DNA from: Streptomyces hyaluromycini
GTDB lineage: Bacteria > Actinomycetota > Actinomycetes > Streptomycetales > Streptomycetaceae
Assembly (NCBI RefSeq): GCF_002217755.1
Contig: NZ_BCFL01000017.1
Location: forward strand, 710,442-774,441
DNA: 64,000 nt
Reading direction: 5' to 3'
Shown here in pieces: positions 8,673-17,027 of this stretch (positions are counted from its first letter, which is position 1; each line of letters opens with the position of its first letter). Both the position numbers and the translations under genes were made by a program. The notes beneath the pieces were generated by a model, which was not told the origin of the DNA, did no database searches, and saw only the letters and a list, made by a program, of their open reading frames with translations.

Positions 8673-10013
8673 TCAGAGTGTCCTGAGAAGTACCGTCGGG
8701 TTTTCCACGCAGTCGGCCACGTACCTCAGGAAGCCGCCCGCCGTGCCGCCGTCGCAGACCCGGTGGTCGAAGGTCAGGGAGAGTTGGACGACCTGGCGGA
8801 CCGCCAGCTCACCCTCGTGGACCCACGGTTTCGGGACGATGCGGCCGACTCCGAGCATCGCCGCCTCGGGGTGGTTGATGATCGGGGTGGAGCCGTCGAC
8901 GCCGAAGACGCCGTAGTTGTTCAGGGTGAAGGTGCCGCCGGTGAGGTCCGTGGGGGTGAGCGTGCCGGCGTGGGCCGACTCGGTCAGGCGGGCGAACTCC
9001 GCCGTCAGGGACTCGGCGTCGCGGGCCTGGGCGTCGCGGACGACGGGGACGACCAGGCCGCGGTCGGTCTGCGCGGCGAAGCCCAGGTGGACGTGGTCGA
9101 GCCGGACGATCTCGCGGGCCTCGACGTCGACGTAGGAGTTCAGCTCGGGGTGGCGGGCCAGGGCGGCCGTGCAGATCCGGGCGAGGAGCGCGAGGAGGGA
9201 GATCTTCGGGCCCGCCGCCGCGTTCATCGCGGTGCGCGCGCGCATCAGCTCGGTCGCGTCGGCGTCCACCCAGCAGGTCGCGTCGGGGATCTCCCGGCGG
9301 CTGCGGGAGAGCTTGTCGGCGACCGCGCCACGGATGCCCTTGAGGGGGGTGCGGGTGCCGGAGGGGGCCGTCAAGGGAGTGGGCGCGGTCCTGGGGGCGG
9401 CGGCGCGGGCCGCGCTGACCCGCAGGGCGTCCTCGACGTCGGCGCGCAGGATCAGGCCGTCGGGGCCCGAGCCGGACAGCCGGCGCAGATCCAGGTCGTT
9501 TTCCCGGGCGAGGCGGCGGACCAGAGGGGAGATCACCGGGACGGGGCCCTCGGTGAGCGGAGCGGGCGGTGCGGGCACCTGCGCGTGGAGCGCCGCTTCC
9601 GCGACGGCGGTGTGCGGTGCCGGTTCCGGTGCGGTACCCCGGTCGGCCGTGCCGTTGGCCCGGTCCGGGGCGGTGTTGCGGATGCGTCGGCGGCGTGCCG
9701 GAGGCGTCCCCGTGCCGTATCCCACCAGGACGTTGCCGGAGCCCTCCGCCTCGGGGACCGTGGTGGCCTCGCCGACGGCGACCGTCAGGAGCGGGGCGCC
9801 GACGGGCAGTTCGGTGCCCTCCTCGCCGAAGCGGGCGGTGACCACACCGCCGTAGGGGCAGGGGACCTCGACCATCGCCTTGGCGGTCTCGACCTCGACG
9901 ACCGGCTGGTCGATCGCGACGACCTCGCCCACCTGGACCAGCCAGGTGACGATCACCGCCTCGGTGAGCCCCTCCCCGAGGTCGGGCAGTTTGAACTCCA
10001 GCACCTGTGCCAT
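8673..10013 (-). CDS. bkdC: Branched-chain 2-oxo acid dehydrogenase E2, dihydrolipoyl acyltransferase
   Basis: E2 core of the branched-chain 2-oxo acid dehydrogenase complex, 446 residues. The lipoyl domain is at residues 1-80, with the lipoylated lysine in VEVETAKAMVEV. An Ala/Pro linker leads to the peripheral subunit-binding domain (about 135-170; ISPLVRRLARENDLDLRRL). The acyltransferase domain ends with the catalytic DHRVCDGGTAGGFL. It transfers isobutyryl, isovaleryl or 2-methylbutyryl groups to CoA, which feeds branched fatty acid and polyketide starters in Streptomyces. The start at 10013 overlaps the bkdB stop (ATGA). No E3 gene is adjacent. Confidence 0.95.
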   Translation of the reverse strand: MAQVLEFKLPDLGEGLTEAVIVTWLVQVGEVVAIDQPVVEVETAKAMVEVPCPYGGVVTARFGEEGTELPVGAPLLTVAVGEATTVPEAEGSGNVLVGYGTGTPPARRRRIRNTAPDRANGTADRGTAPEPAPHTAVAEAALHAQVPAPPAPLTEGPVPVISPLVRRLARENDLDLRRLSGSGPDGLILRADVEDALRVSAARAAAPRTAPTPLTAPSGTRTPLKGIRGAVADKLSRSRREIPDATCWVDADATELMRARTAMNAAAGPKISLLALLARICTAALARHPELNSYVDVEAREIVRLDHVHLGFAAQTDRGLVVPVVRDAQARDAESLTAEFARLTESAHAGTLTPTDLTGGTFTLNNYGVFGVDGSTPIINHPEAAMLGVGRIVPKPWVHEGELAVRQVVQLSLTFDHRVCDGGTAGGFLRYVADCVENPTVLLRTL

Positions 10014-11017
10014 CAGCCCTCGGCCTCCCACTGCAGACGCGCCACCGCGTCCAGGATGCGGTCGACGCCGGGCAGGTGGTGGCGCTCCAGCATCGGCGGC
10101 GGGTAGGGAATGTCGAACCCGGCCACGCGCAGCACCGGCGCCTCCAGATGATGGAAGCAGCGCTCGGTCACGCGTGCCGCGATCTCCCCTCCCGGTCCGC
10201 CGAACCCGCCCGACTCGTGTACGACGACCGCGCGCCCGGTGCGCCGTACCGAGGCGCAGACCGTCTCGTCGTCGAACGGCACCAGGGAGCGCAGGTCGAC
10301 GACTTCGAGGTCCCAGCCCTCCGCCTGGGCGGCCTCGGCGGCTTCGAGGCAGACCGGTACGGACGGGCCGTAGGTGATGAGCGATGCGCTGCGTCCTGTG
10401 CGGCGCACCACCGCGCGGCCGATGGGTTCAACGTCCGTCGGGTGCTCGGGGTTCCAGGTGTCCTTGGACCAGTACAGGCGCTTGGGTTCGAGGAAGACGA
10501 CCGGGTCGTCGGAGGCGATGGCCCGGCGCAGCAGGCCGTAGGCGTCGGCGACGGTGGCGGGGGTGACGACGTGCAGGCCGGGGGTGGCCATGTAGTAGGC
10601 CTCGGAGGAGTCGCTGTGGTGCTCGACGCCGCCGATGCCGCCGCCGTAGGGGACGCGGACGGTGATCGGGAGGGGCATCCGGCCGCGGGTGCGGTTGCGC
10701 ATCCGCGAGACATGGCTGATGAGTTGTTCGAAGGCGGGGTAGGCGAAGGCGTCGAACTGCATCTCCACGACCGGGCGCAGTCCGTACATGGCCATGCCGA
10801 CGGCGGTGCCGAGGATGCCGGCCTCGGCGAGGGGGGTGTCGGTGCAGCGGGTCTCGCCGAACTCCTTGGCGAGGCCGTCGGTGACCCGGAAGACCCCGCC
10901 GAGGGTGCCGACGTCCTCGCCCATGACGTGCACGGCGGGGTCGGCGGCCATGGCGTCCCGCAGCGCGCGCGTGAGCGCCTGCGCCATGGTGGCGGGCTTG
11001 ACGGCGACGGTCGTCAT
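10013..11017 (-). CDS. bkdB: Branched-chain 2-oxo acid dehydrogenase E1 beta subunit
   Basis: The 334-residue beta subunit of E1. Typical parts are MAQALTRALRDAMAADPAVHVMGEDVG, the region RCTDTPLAEAGILGTAVGMAMYGLRPVVEMQF, and the C-terminal transketolase domain with ASLITYGPSV and VVDLRSLVPFDDE. With bkdA it forms the thiamine diphosphate enzyme that decarboxylates 2-oxo acids from Val, Leu and Ile. Four-base overlaps with bkdA upstream and bkdC downstream indicate coupled translation in one operon. Confidence 0.95.
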   Translation of the reverse strand: MTTVAVKPATMAQALTRALRDAMAADPAVHVMGEDVGTLGGVFRVTDGLAKEFGETRCTDTPLAEAGILGTAVGMAMYGLRPVVEMQFDAFAYPAFEQLISHVSRMRNRTRGRMPLPITVRVPYGGGIGGVEHHSDSSEAYYMATPGLHVVTPATVADAYGLLRRAIASDDPVVFLEPKRLYWSKDTWNPEHPTDVEPIGRAVVRRTGRSASLITYGPSVPVCLEAAEAAQAEGWDLEVVDLRSLVPFDDETVCASVRRTGRAVVVHESGGFGGPGGEIAARVTERCFHHLEAPVLRVAGFDIPYPPPMLERHHLPGVDRILDAVARLQWEAEG

Positions 11018-12159
11018 CGGTGGCCGCCTTCCTGGTCCTGCTGCTCGGCCTCCAGCTCGGCGCGGAGCAGGGCGCGCTGTTCGCGCAGTTGCGTGGTGGC
11101 CTCGGCGTACACCTGGTCGAAGAGGTGCATGGGGTCGGGTTCGGGGTCGCGGTTCATGCGTTCGCGCAGGTCGGCGGCCATCGTCTCGGCGTCCTCGCGG
11201 GCCCGCCGGACGGTGTCCTCGTCAAGGAGTCCGCGGTCGGTCAACTCGCGCTCCAGGAGCAGGATCGGGTCGTGGTCACGCCAGGTGTCGACCTCGGTGT
11301 CGCCGCGGTAGCGGGTGGCGTCGTCGGCGTTGGTGTGGGCGTCGATCCGGTAGGTGACCGCCTCGACCAGGGTCGGGCCGCCGCCCTCGCGCGCGCGCCG
11401 TACGGCGTCGGCGAGGACCTCGTGCACGGCGGCCGCGTCGTTGCCGTCGACCAGGCGGCCCGGCATGCCGTATCCGACGGCCTTGTGTGCCAGGGAGGGG
11501 GCGGCGGTCTGCTTGGCGAGCGGGACGGAGATGGCGAAGCCGTTGTTCTGGACCAGGAAGACGACCGGGGCCTGCCAGACGGCGGCGAAGTTCAGGGCCT
11601 CGTGGAAGTCGCCCTCGCTGGTGCCGCCGTCGCCGACCATGGCGAGCGCGACCACGTCGTCGCCCTTGAGGCGGGCCGCGTGGGCGAGGCCGACGGCGTG
11701 CGGGAGCTGGGTGGCGAGGGGGGTGGAGAGGGGGGCCACGCGGTGGGCGTAGGGGTCGTAGCCGGTGTGCCAGTCGCCGCGCAGCAGGGTGAGCGCCTCG
11801 ACGGGGTCCACGCCCCGGGCGATCACCGCGAGGGTGTCCCGGTAGCTGGGGAAGAGCCAGTCGCGCTCTTCGAGGGCGAGCGCGGCGGCGACCTCGCAGG
11901 CTTCCTGGCCGGTGCTGGAGGGGTAGACGGCGAGGCGGCCCTGTTTGGTGAGGGCGGTCGCCTGGGCGTTGTACCTGCGGCCGCGCACGAGCTGGGTGTA
12001 CAGCCGGCGCAGCAGCTCCGGGTCGGCCTTGGCGGCCGACTCCGTCCCGAGGACGCGGTACGGGCGCTCGTCGGGCAGCAGCGGCGCGGGGTCCGTCCGG
12101 GGCTGCCAGGCGGGCGGCGGCGACGGGCGGTATGCGCCGCGCTGCTCCATGACCGTCAT
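11014..12159 (-). CDS. bkdA: Branched-chain 2-oxo acid dehydrogenase E1 alpha subunit
   Basis: First gene of the bkdABC operon, 381 residues. The thiamine diphosphate motif GDGGTSEGDFHEALNFAAVW...VQNN is intact near residues 190-220, and TYRIDAHTNADDATRYR is the phosphorylation-loop region of E1 alpha. The start at 12159 has GGAGG seven bases upstream. The promoter region is shared with a divergent Lrp/AsnC regulator and contains two palindromes, at 12220-12233 and 12261-12296, which are likely control sites. Confidence 0.95.
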   Translation of the reverse strand: MTVMEQRGAYRPSPPPAWQPRTDPAPLLPDERPYRVLGTESAAKADPELLRRLYTQLVRGRRYNAQATALTKQGRLAVYPSSTGQEACEVAAALALEERDWLFPSYRDTLAVIARGVDPVEALTLLRGDWHTGYDPYAHRVAPLSTPLATQLPHAVGLAHAARLKGDDVVALAMVGDGGTSEGDFHEALNFAAVWQAPVVFLVQNNGFAISVPLAKQTAAPSLAHKAVGYGMPGRLVDGNDAAAVHEVLADAVRRAREGGGPTLVEAVTYRIDAHTNADDATRYRGDTEVDTWRDHDPILLLERELTDRGLLDEDTVRRAREDAETMAADLRERMNRDPEPDPMHLFDQVYAEATTQLREQRALLRAELEAEQQDQEGGHR

Positions 12160-12219
12160 GACGGCACCTCCTCATGGGGGTGGCTACAGGAGACGGATCG
12201 CCTGTGACCCGTCCCACCT

Positions 12220-12233
12220 ACCGATTGTTCGGT
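12220..12233. promoter_or_regulatory. TetR-type palindrome upstream of bkdA
   Basis: ACCGA-TTGT-TCGGT, a perfect 5-bp inverted repeat about 60 bp upstream of bkdA. The same arms occur at 15024-15037 between paaN and the 3-hydroxyacyl-CoA dehydrogenase operon. The form agrees with the ACCGN-type palindromes bound by PaaR-like TetR regulators. The TetR encoded at 12869-13456 is the obvious candidate, but binding is inferred. Confidence 0.5.
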
Positions 12234-12260
12234 CGTCGGCACATTTTGGCTACAGGCGGC

Positions 12261-12296
12261 TCCAGGCTGTGGACAAACGGTTCTCCACAGCCTGGA
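12261..12296. promoter_or_regulatory. 13-bp perfect inverted repeat between bkdA and the Lrp-type gene
   Basis: TCCAGGCTGTGGA (12261-12273) and its exact complement (12284-12296) flank a 10-base spacer. It lies 39 bp upstream of the Lrp/AsnC start and about 100 bp upstream of bkdA. Lrp-type regulators commonly bind such symmetric sites next to their own genes. The left arm also holds a TGTGGACAA DnaA-type box (12268-12276). Confidence 0.55.
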
Positions 12297-12334
12297 ATGA
12301 ACGCAGTACGTCCATGGTAGGGAGGCGGGGGGAC

Positions 12335-12835
12335 ATGGCACCTGAACAAATGGCCGAAGGGCCGCAGGACCGCGCCGCACTGCCGCCCGCGCGCCCGCTG
12401 GACGCCATCGATCAGGACATCCTGCAGATCCTCCAGGCGGACGGCCGGGCATCGATACGGTCGGTCGCCGAACGCGTCCACGTCTCGCGCGCCAACGCCT
12501 ACGCGCGTATCAACCGGCTCATCGAGGACGGGGTGATCCGCGGTTTCGGCGCCCGCGTGGACCATGAGCGGGCCGGCCAGGGCACCTCGGCCTACATCAC
12601 GCTGAAGATCGTCCAGAACAGCTGGCGCACGGTCCGCGAGCAGCTCCGGCAGCTGCCCGGCGCCTCCCACATCGCCCTGGTGGGCGGGGACTTCGACGTA
12701 CTGCTCCTGGTGCACACACCCGACAACCGGGCGCTGCGCGAGCTGGTGCTGACCCGGCTCCAGGCCATCCCCGAGGTGCTCAGCAGCCGCACGCTGCTGG
12801 TGTTCGAGGAGGAGGACCTGGAGCCGCAGGGCTGA
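12335..12835 (+). CDS. Lrp/AsnC family transcriptional regulator
   Basis: A 166-residue regulator with an N-terminal helix-turn-helix (LDAIDQDILQILQADGRASIRSVAERVHVSRANAYARINRL) and a C-terminal RAM-type effector domain (GTSAYITLKI... LVGGDFDVLLLVH). It is divergent from bkdABC, so it most likely controls branched-chain amino acid breakdown in response to an amino acid or 2-oxo acid. The ATG at 12335 follows a GGAGGCGGGGGG stretch; an in-frame ATG at 12314 is an alternative. The 13-bp inverted repeat just upstream is its likely binding site. Confidence 0.88.
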   Translation: MAPEQMAEGPQDRAALPPARPLDAIDQDILQILQADGRASIRSVAERVHVSRANAYARINRLIEDGVIRGFGARVDHERAGQGTSAYITLKIVQNSWRTVREQLRQLPGASHIALVGGDFDVLLLVHTPDNRALRELVLTRLQAIPEVLSSRTLLVFEEEDLEPQG

Positions 12836-12868
12836 GGTCGGTGCGCGGGCCCGGGACGGCCGCCGGGG

Positions 12869-13456
12869 TCAGTGCGCGCGCAGTCCGGAGAAGGCGAGCC
12901 GGACGACCGCTTCGGAGACCTCGCGCTCGCTCATGCCGTGTCCGTTCGGGCGGTACCACTCCACGATCGAGTTGACCATGCCGAAGACCAGCCGGGTGGC
13001 GAGGCGCACCTCGACGTCAGCGCGTATGTCCCCCTCGGCGGCGGCCGCCTTCAGCAGGTCGGCGACCCGGTGGTCGAAGTCCCGGCGCCGCTCCAGCGCC
13101 CACCGCTCGGTGTCGGTGTTGCCGCGCACCCGCAGCAGCAGCGTCACATAGGGCAGTTCGGTGATCAGCACCTCGACCATGCGCCGTACGACGTGCTCCA
13201 GGCGGTCGGCGGCGGGGCCCACGCGCGCGTGCTCCTCGTCGAGGATCCCGAACAGTCCGTCCAGGGCCCGGCTGACCGCGCGGCGCAGCAGCTCCTCCTT
13301 GCCGGAGACGTGGTGGTAGATCGACGACTTGGAGATGCCGGCCGCCTTGGAGAGGTGCTCCATGGAGGTGCCGTCGTAGCCGCGCTCGTTGAAGACCTGG
13401 ACGGCCACCGAGAGCAGGGTCTCGGGGGTGTAGGTGTCGCGCTTGGCGGTGGTCAT
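12869..13456 (-). CDS. TetR family regulator, probably of acyl-CoA/phenylacetate genes
   Basis: 195 residues. The N-terminal DNA-binding domain is clear: YTPETLLSVAVQVFNERGYDGTSMEHLSKAAGISKSSIYHHVSGKEELL. The C-terminal ligand domain has RGNTDTERWALERRRDFDHRV. The start overlaps the stop of the 3-hydroxyacyl-CoA dehydrogenase gene (ATGA), so the two are one operon. Its place beside that gene and paaN suggests a PaaR-like repressor that responds to an acyl-CoA. The ACCGA-N4-TCGGT palindromes at 15024 and 12220 are candidate operators, which would make it autoregulatory and link it to bkd. Confidence 0.85.
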   Translation of the reverse strand: MTTAKRDTYTPETLLSVAVQVFNERGYDGTSMEHLSKAAGISKSSIYHHVSGKEELLRRAVSRALDGLFGILDEEHARVGPAADRLEHVVRRMVEVLITELPYVTLLLRVRGNTDTERWALERRRDFDHRVADLLKAAAAEGDIRADVEVRLATRLVFGMVNSIVEWYRPNGHGMSEREVSEAVVRLAFSGLRAH

Positions 13457-14967
13457 GAGGCGCCCTCCCGCTTCTCGGTGGCGTAGGCGTGGCGGTAGAG
13501 CGCGAGGGAGGGCGCGTAGCGGCCGCTCGGATCGCGCAGGTGCAGGTCGTCGAGGAGGTCGTAGGCGAAGTCGCGGCCGAGGCGGCGGCTCCACTCGAAG
13601 GGGCCGAGCGGGTAGTTGACGCCCAGGCGCATCGCGGTGTCGATGTCCTCCTCGGTGGCGACGCCCTTGGCGACGGCGTCGTGCGCGAGGTCGACGATCC
13701 GGGCGACCGTGCGGGCGACGATCATGCCGGGGACGTCGCCGATGACGCTGACCTGCTTGCCGAGCGCCTGGAAGAGGCCGATGGCCTCGCCGAGGGTCTG
13801 GGGCAGGGTTTCGTGGCCCGCGGAGAGGGCGATCCGGGTGGCGCGGCGGTAGTCGAGGGCGAGGTCGAAGTAGACGACGTCCCGGAACTCCACCGAGGTC
13901 TGGCCGTCGGCCAGGACCAGCTGGCCGCCGCTGGGCAGGACCAGGCGGGTGCCGTGGTCCTCGTCCTCCTCACGGACCTGGATGCCCGCCTCGCGGATCA
14001 GCGCGAGCACTTCGGCCGCGGGGCCCAGGTCGCCCTCGGCGACGACGTAGGCGGGCCGGTCGGCGGGCTCGGCGGTGTGCGGCTCGGCGGGCTCGGCGTC
14101 GTCCGCGTAGTCGTACCAGCCGTGCCCGGTCTTGCGGCCGAGACGGCCGGACTCGACCAGCCGGCGCTGGGACAGGGAGGGCGTGAAGCGGACGTCCTGG
14201 AAGAAGGCCTGCCACACGGAGTGCGTGACGGACTCGTTGACGTCCTGGCCGATCAGGTCGGTCAGTTCGAAGGCGCCCATCCGGAAGCCGCCGCTCTCGC
14301 GCAGCACCGCGTCGATGGTGGCCGGGTCGGCGGCCTGCGCCTCGTGGACCGCGAAGGCCTCGGCGTAGAAGGGCCGCGCGATGCGGTTGACGATGAAGCC
14401 GGGGGTGTCCGCGCAGGCGACCGGCGTCTTGCCCCAGGAGCGTGCGGTCTCGTACGCGCGCGTGGCCGACGTGACGTCGGTGGCGAACCCGGAGACGACC
14501 TCCACCAGCGGCAGCAGCGGGGCCGGGTTGAAGAAGTGCAGGCCGACCAGGCGGGAGGCGCTGCGCAGGGCTCCGCCGATGGCCGTCACCGACAGGGACG
14601 AGGTGTTGGTGGCGAGCAGACAGTCCTCGTCGACGATGCCCTCCAGGGCCCGGAAGAGCTCCTGCTTGGCCTCCAGCCGCTCCAGGACGGCCTCCAGGAC
14701 CAGCGCGCAGTCGGCGAACTCGGTGAGTTCGCCGGCGGGCAGCAGCCGGGCGCGGGCGGCGTCCCGGGCGGCGGCCGTCATCCGGTCCTTCTCGACGAGC
14801 CGGTCGAGGCGGGCGCCGATCGCCTCGGCCGCCTCCTCGGCCCGCCCGGGGACGGTGTCGTACAGCCGGACGGGATGGCCCGCGACGAGTGCGACCTGGG
14901 CGATGCCCTGGCCCATGGTGCCGGTGCCGACGACTCCCACGGTGCTGCTGAGGTCGAGTGCTGTCAT
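13453..14967 (-). CDS. 3-hydroxyacyl-CoA dehydrogenase (PaaH-like)
   Basis: 504 residues, longer than the usual ~290, because a second C-terminal dehydrogenase domain is present. The NAD-binding loop is VGVVGTGTMGQGIAQVALVAGHPV and the catalytic His lies in LHFFNPAPLLPLVEVV. A variable linker (about 285-330) rich in Asp/Glu/Pro leads to the second domain with RLGVNYPLGPFEW. PaaH-type enzymes oxidise 3-hydroxyadipyl-CoA in phenylacetate breakdown, and related ones act in fatty acid oxidation. It is divergent from paaN, with a TetR-type palindrome in the shared promoter region. Confidence 0.88.
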   Translation of the reverse strand: MTALDLSSTVGVVGTGTMGQGIAQVALVAGHPVRLYDTVPGRAEEAAEAIGARLDRLVEKDRMTAAARDAARARLLPAGELTEFADCALVLEAVLERLEAKQELFRALEGIVDEDCLLATNTSSLSVTAIGGALRSASRLVGLHFFNPAPLLPLVEVVSGFATDVTSATRAYETARSWGKTPVACADTPGFIVNRIARPFYAEAFAVHEAQAADPATIDAVLRESGGFRMGAFELTDLIGQDVNESVTHSVWQAFFQDVRFTPSLSQRRLVESGRLGRKTGHGWYDYADDAEPAEPHTAEPADRPAYVVAEGDLGPAAEVLALIREAGIQVREEDEDHGTRLVLPSGGQLVLADGQTSVEFRDVVYFDLALDYRRATRIALSAGHETLPQTLGEAIGLFQALGKQVSVIGDVPGMIVARTVARIVDLAHDAVAKGVATEEDIDTAMRLGVNYPLGPFEWSRRLGRDFAYDLLDDLHLRDPSGRYAPSLALYRHAYATEKREGAS

Positions 14968-15023
14968 GTGCGCGATCCTCCCGCACGGGGTTTTCCACAG
15001 ATGCGGCAGGCCCCCTTGTCCCG

Positions 15024-15037
15024 ACCGATCGTTCGGT
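15024..15037. promoter_or_regulatory. TetR-type palindrome between the dehydrogenase operon and paaN
   Basis: ACCGA-TCGT-TCGGT sits 57 bp upstream of the dehydrogenase start and about 80 bp upstream of paaN. It matches the palindrome form known for PaaR-type TetR repressors and the bkdA site at 12220. It is well placed to control both directions, including the tetR gene itself. Confidence 0.6.
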
Positions 15038-15115
15038 TACTCTAACTCTGTCCGGCCGTTTCCGCCCAGGTCATGAGCTTCGAGGGGAGCTCATCAGACG
15101 AGGAGTTGGTCCCGC

Positions 15116-16807
15116 ATGACCGCCGAACTCACCGCGCACGAGCTGATCGCCAAGCACCGGCCCACGCTTGACCAGGCGCTGGAGGCGATCCGCACACGCG
15201 CGTACTGGTCCCCCCATCCCGAGCACCCCAAGGCCTACGGCGAGCACGGCAGCCTGGACGCGGCGGCGGGCAAGGCCGCCTTCGACGCCCTCCTCGGCAA
15301 CCGCATCGACCTCCGCCAGCCCGGCACCGACGACTGGACCGGCGGCGAGGTCTCCCCGTACGGCATCGAGCTGGGCGTGACCTACCCGCATGCCGACGTC
15401 GACACACTGCTGCCGGCGATGCAGGCCGGGCAGCGCGCGTGGCGCGACGCCGGCGCGGAGGCGCGTGCGGTGGTGTGTCTGGAGATCCTCAAGCGGATCA
15501 GCGACCGGACGCACGAGTTCGCGCACGCGGTCATGCACACCAGCGGCCAGGCCTTCATGATGGCGTTCCAGGCGGGCGGTCCGCACGCCCAGGACCGCGG
15601 CCTGGAGGCGGTGGCCTACGCCTACGCGGAGCAGGCCCGCACCCCCGACGCGGCCGAGTGGAGCAAGCCGCAGGGCAAGCGCGACCCGCTCGCGCTGACG
15701 AAGACGTTCAAGCCGGTCCCGCGCGGCATCGCGCTGGTCATCGGCTGCAACACGTTCCCGACGTGGAACGGCTACCCGGGCCTGTTCGCCTCCCTCGCCA
15801 CCGGCAACGCGGTCCTCGTGAAGCCGCACCCCCGCGCGGTGCTGCCGCTGGCCCTCACCGTGCAGGTCGCCCGCCAGGTGCTCGCCGAGGCCGGCTTCGA
15901 TCCGAACCTGGTGGCGCTGACGACGGAGCACCCCGGCGAAGGCATCGCCAAGACGCTCGCGACCCGCCCGGAAATCAGGATCATCGACTACACCGGTTCG
16001 ACCGCCTTCGGCGACTGGCTGGAGGCCAACGCCCGCCAGGCGCAGGTGTACACGGAGAAGGCCGGCGTCAACACGGTGCTGGTGGAGTCGACCGACAACT
16101 ACAAGGGGATGCTCTCCAACCTGGCCTTCTCGCTCTCCCTGTACAGCGGCCAGATGTGCACCACCCCGCAGAACCTGCTGATCCCCCGCGACGGCATCCG
16201 CACCGACGAGGGCCCGAAGACGTACGACGAGGTGACCGCCGACATCGCCCGCGCGGTCGACGGCCTGCTCGGCGACGACGCCCGGGCGAACGCGCTGCTC
16301 GGCGCCATCGTCAACCCCGACGTCAAGGCCCGCCTGGAGGCCGCCGCCGGGCTCGGCGAGGTCGCCCTCGCCTCCCGTGAGATCGCCAACCCGGAGTTCC
16401 CGGACGCGGTCGTGCGCACGCCGGTGATCGTGAAGCTGGACGGGGCCAAGCCGGACGACGAGGCCGCCTACATGAGCGAGTGCTTCGGCCCGGTGTCCTT
16501 CGCCGTCGCCGTCGACTCGGCCGCCGACGCGGTGGAGCTGCTGCGGCGGACCGTCCGCGACAAGGGCGCGATGACGGTCGGGGCGTACACGGTCGACGCC
16601 GACGTGGAGCGCGCGGTGGAGGAGGTCTGCCTGGAGGAGGCGGCCCAGCTGTCGCTGAACCTGGTGGGCGGGGTGTACGTGAACCAGACGGCCGCCTTCT
16701 CCGACTTCCACGGCTCGGGCGGCAACCCGGCGGCGAACGCGGCGCTGTGCGACGGGGCGTTCGTGGCGAACCGGTTCCGGGTGATCGAGGTGCGCAGGGA
16801 GGCGTAG
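15116..16807 (+). CDS. paaN: Phenylacetic acid degradation protein PaaN
   Basis: A 563-residue aldehyde dehydrogenase-fold protein of the PaaN family. The N-terminus (AHELIAKHRPTLDQALEAIRTRAYWSPHPEHP) is family-specific. The dehydrogenase fold shows VIGCNTFPTWNGYPG, the region STAFGDWLEANAR, and the catalytic Cys in LYSGQMCTTPQNL. PaaN is thought to oxidise the ring-opened semialdehyde in phenylacetyl-CoA breakdown. The core paa oxygenase genes are not in the window. A GAGGAG site lies about 10 bases before the ATG. The gene is divergent from the 3-hydroxyacyl-CoA dehydrogenase/tetR operon. Confidence 0.9.
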   Translation: MTAELTAHELIAKHRPTLDQALEAIRTRAYWSPHPEHPKAYGEHGSLDAAAGKAAFDALLGNRIDLRQPGTDDWTGGEVSPYGIELGVTYPHADVDTLLPAMQAGQRAWRDAGAEARAVVCLEILKRISDRTHEFAHAVMHTSGQAFMMAFQAGGPHAQDRGLEAVAYAYAEQARTPDAAEWSKPQGKRDPLALTKTFKPVPRGIALVIGCNTFPTWNGYPGLFASLATGNAVLVKPHPRAVLPLALTVQVARQVLAEAGFDPNLVALTTEHPGEGIAKTLATRPEIRIIDYTGSTAFGDWLEANARQAQVYTEKAGVNTVLVESTDNYKGMLSNLAFSLSLYSGQMCTTPQNLLIPRDGIRTDEGPKTYDEVTADIARAVDGLLGDDARANALLGAIVNPDVKARLEAAAGLGEVALASREIANPEFPDAVVRTPVIVKLDGAKPDDEAAYMSECFGPVSFAVAVDSAADAVELLRRTVRDKGAMTVGAYTVDADVERAVEEVCLEEAAQLSLNLVGGVYVNQTAAFSDFHGSGGNPAANAALCDGAFVANRFRVIEVRREA

Positions 16808-16981
16808 GCGCGCGGGGCGCGCGGTCGGCCGACGTCAGCGGCAGGCTCCGCTCCTGGCTGTCGCCGCCATCCTTTTGGCCGCCGCAACGGCGCTCCGCCA
16901 CGACGGCGTTGATCGGCGGTGCCGAGCCGGGCGGTGCCGCCGTTGTGGCGGACGGTTGCGCGGCCGGTGCGGCGCCGTCGG

Positions 16982-17027
16982 GGCTGGTCGCGCAGTTCCC
17001 CGCGCCCCTTACGGGGCGCTCCAGTGG
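16982..17027. repeat. Dispersed intergenic repeat, short copy 3
   Basis: This short version keeps the two outer parts of the element (GGCTGGTCGCGC and the GCGCCCC-TTA-CGGGGCGC hairpin with CTCCAGTGG) but lacks the middle module. Instead it has AGTTCCCC. It overlaps the 3' end of the SpoU methyltransferase gene and supplies its stop codon. Confidence 0.7.
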
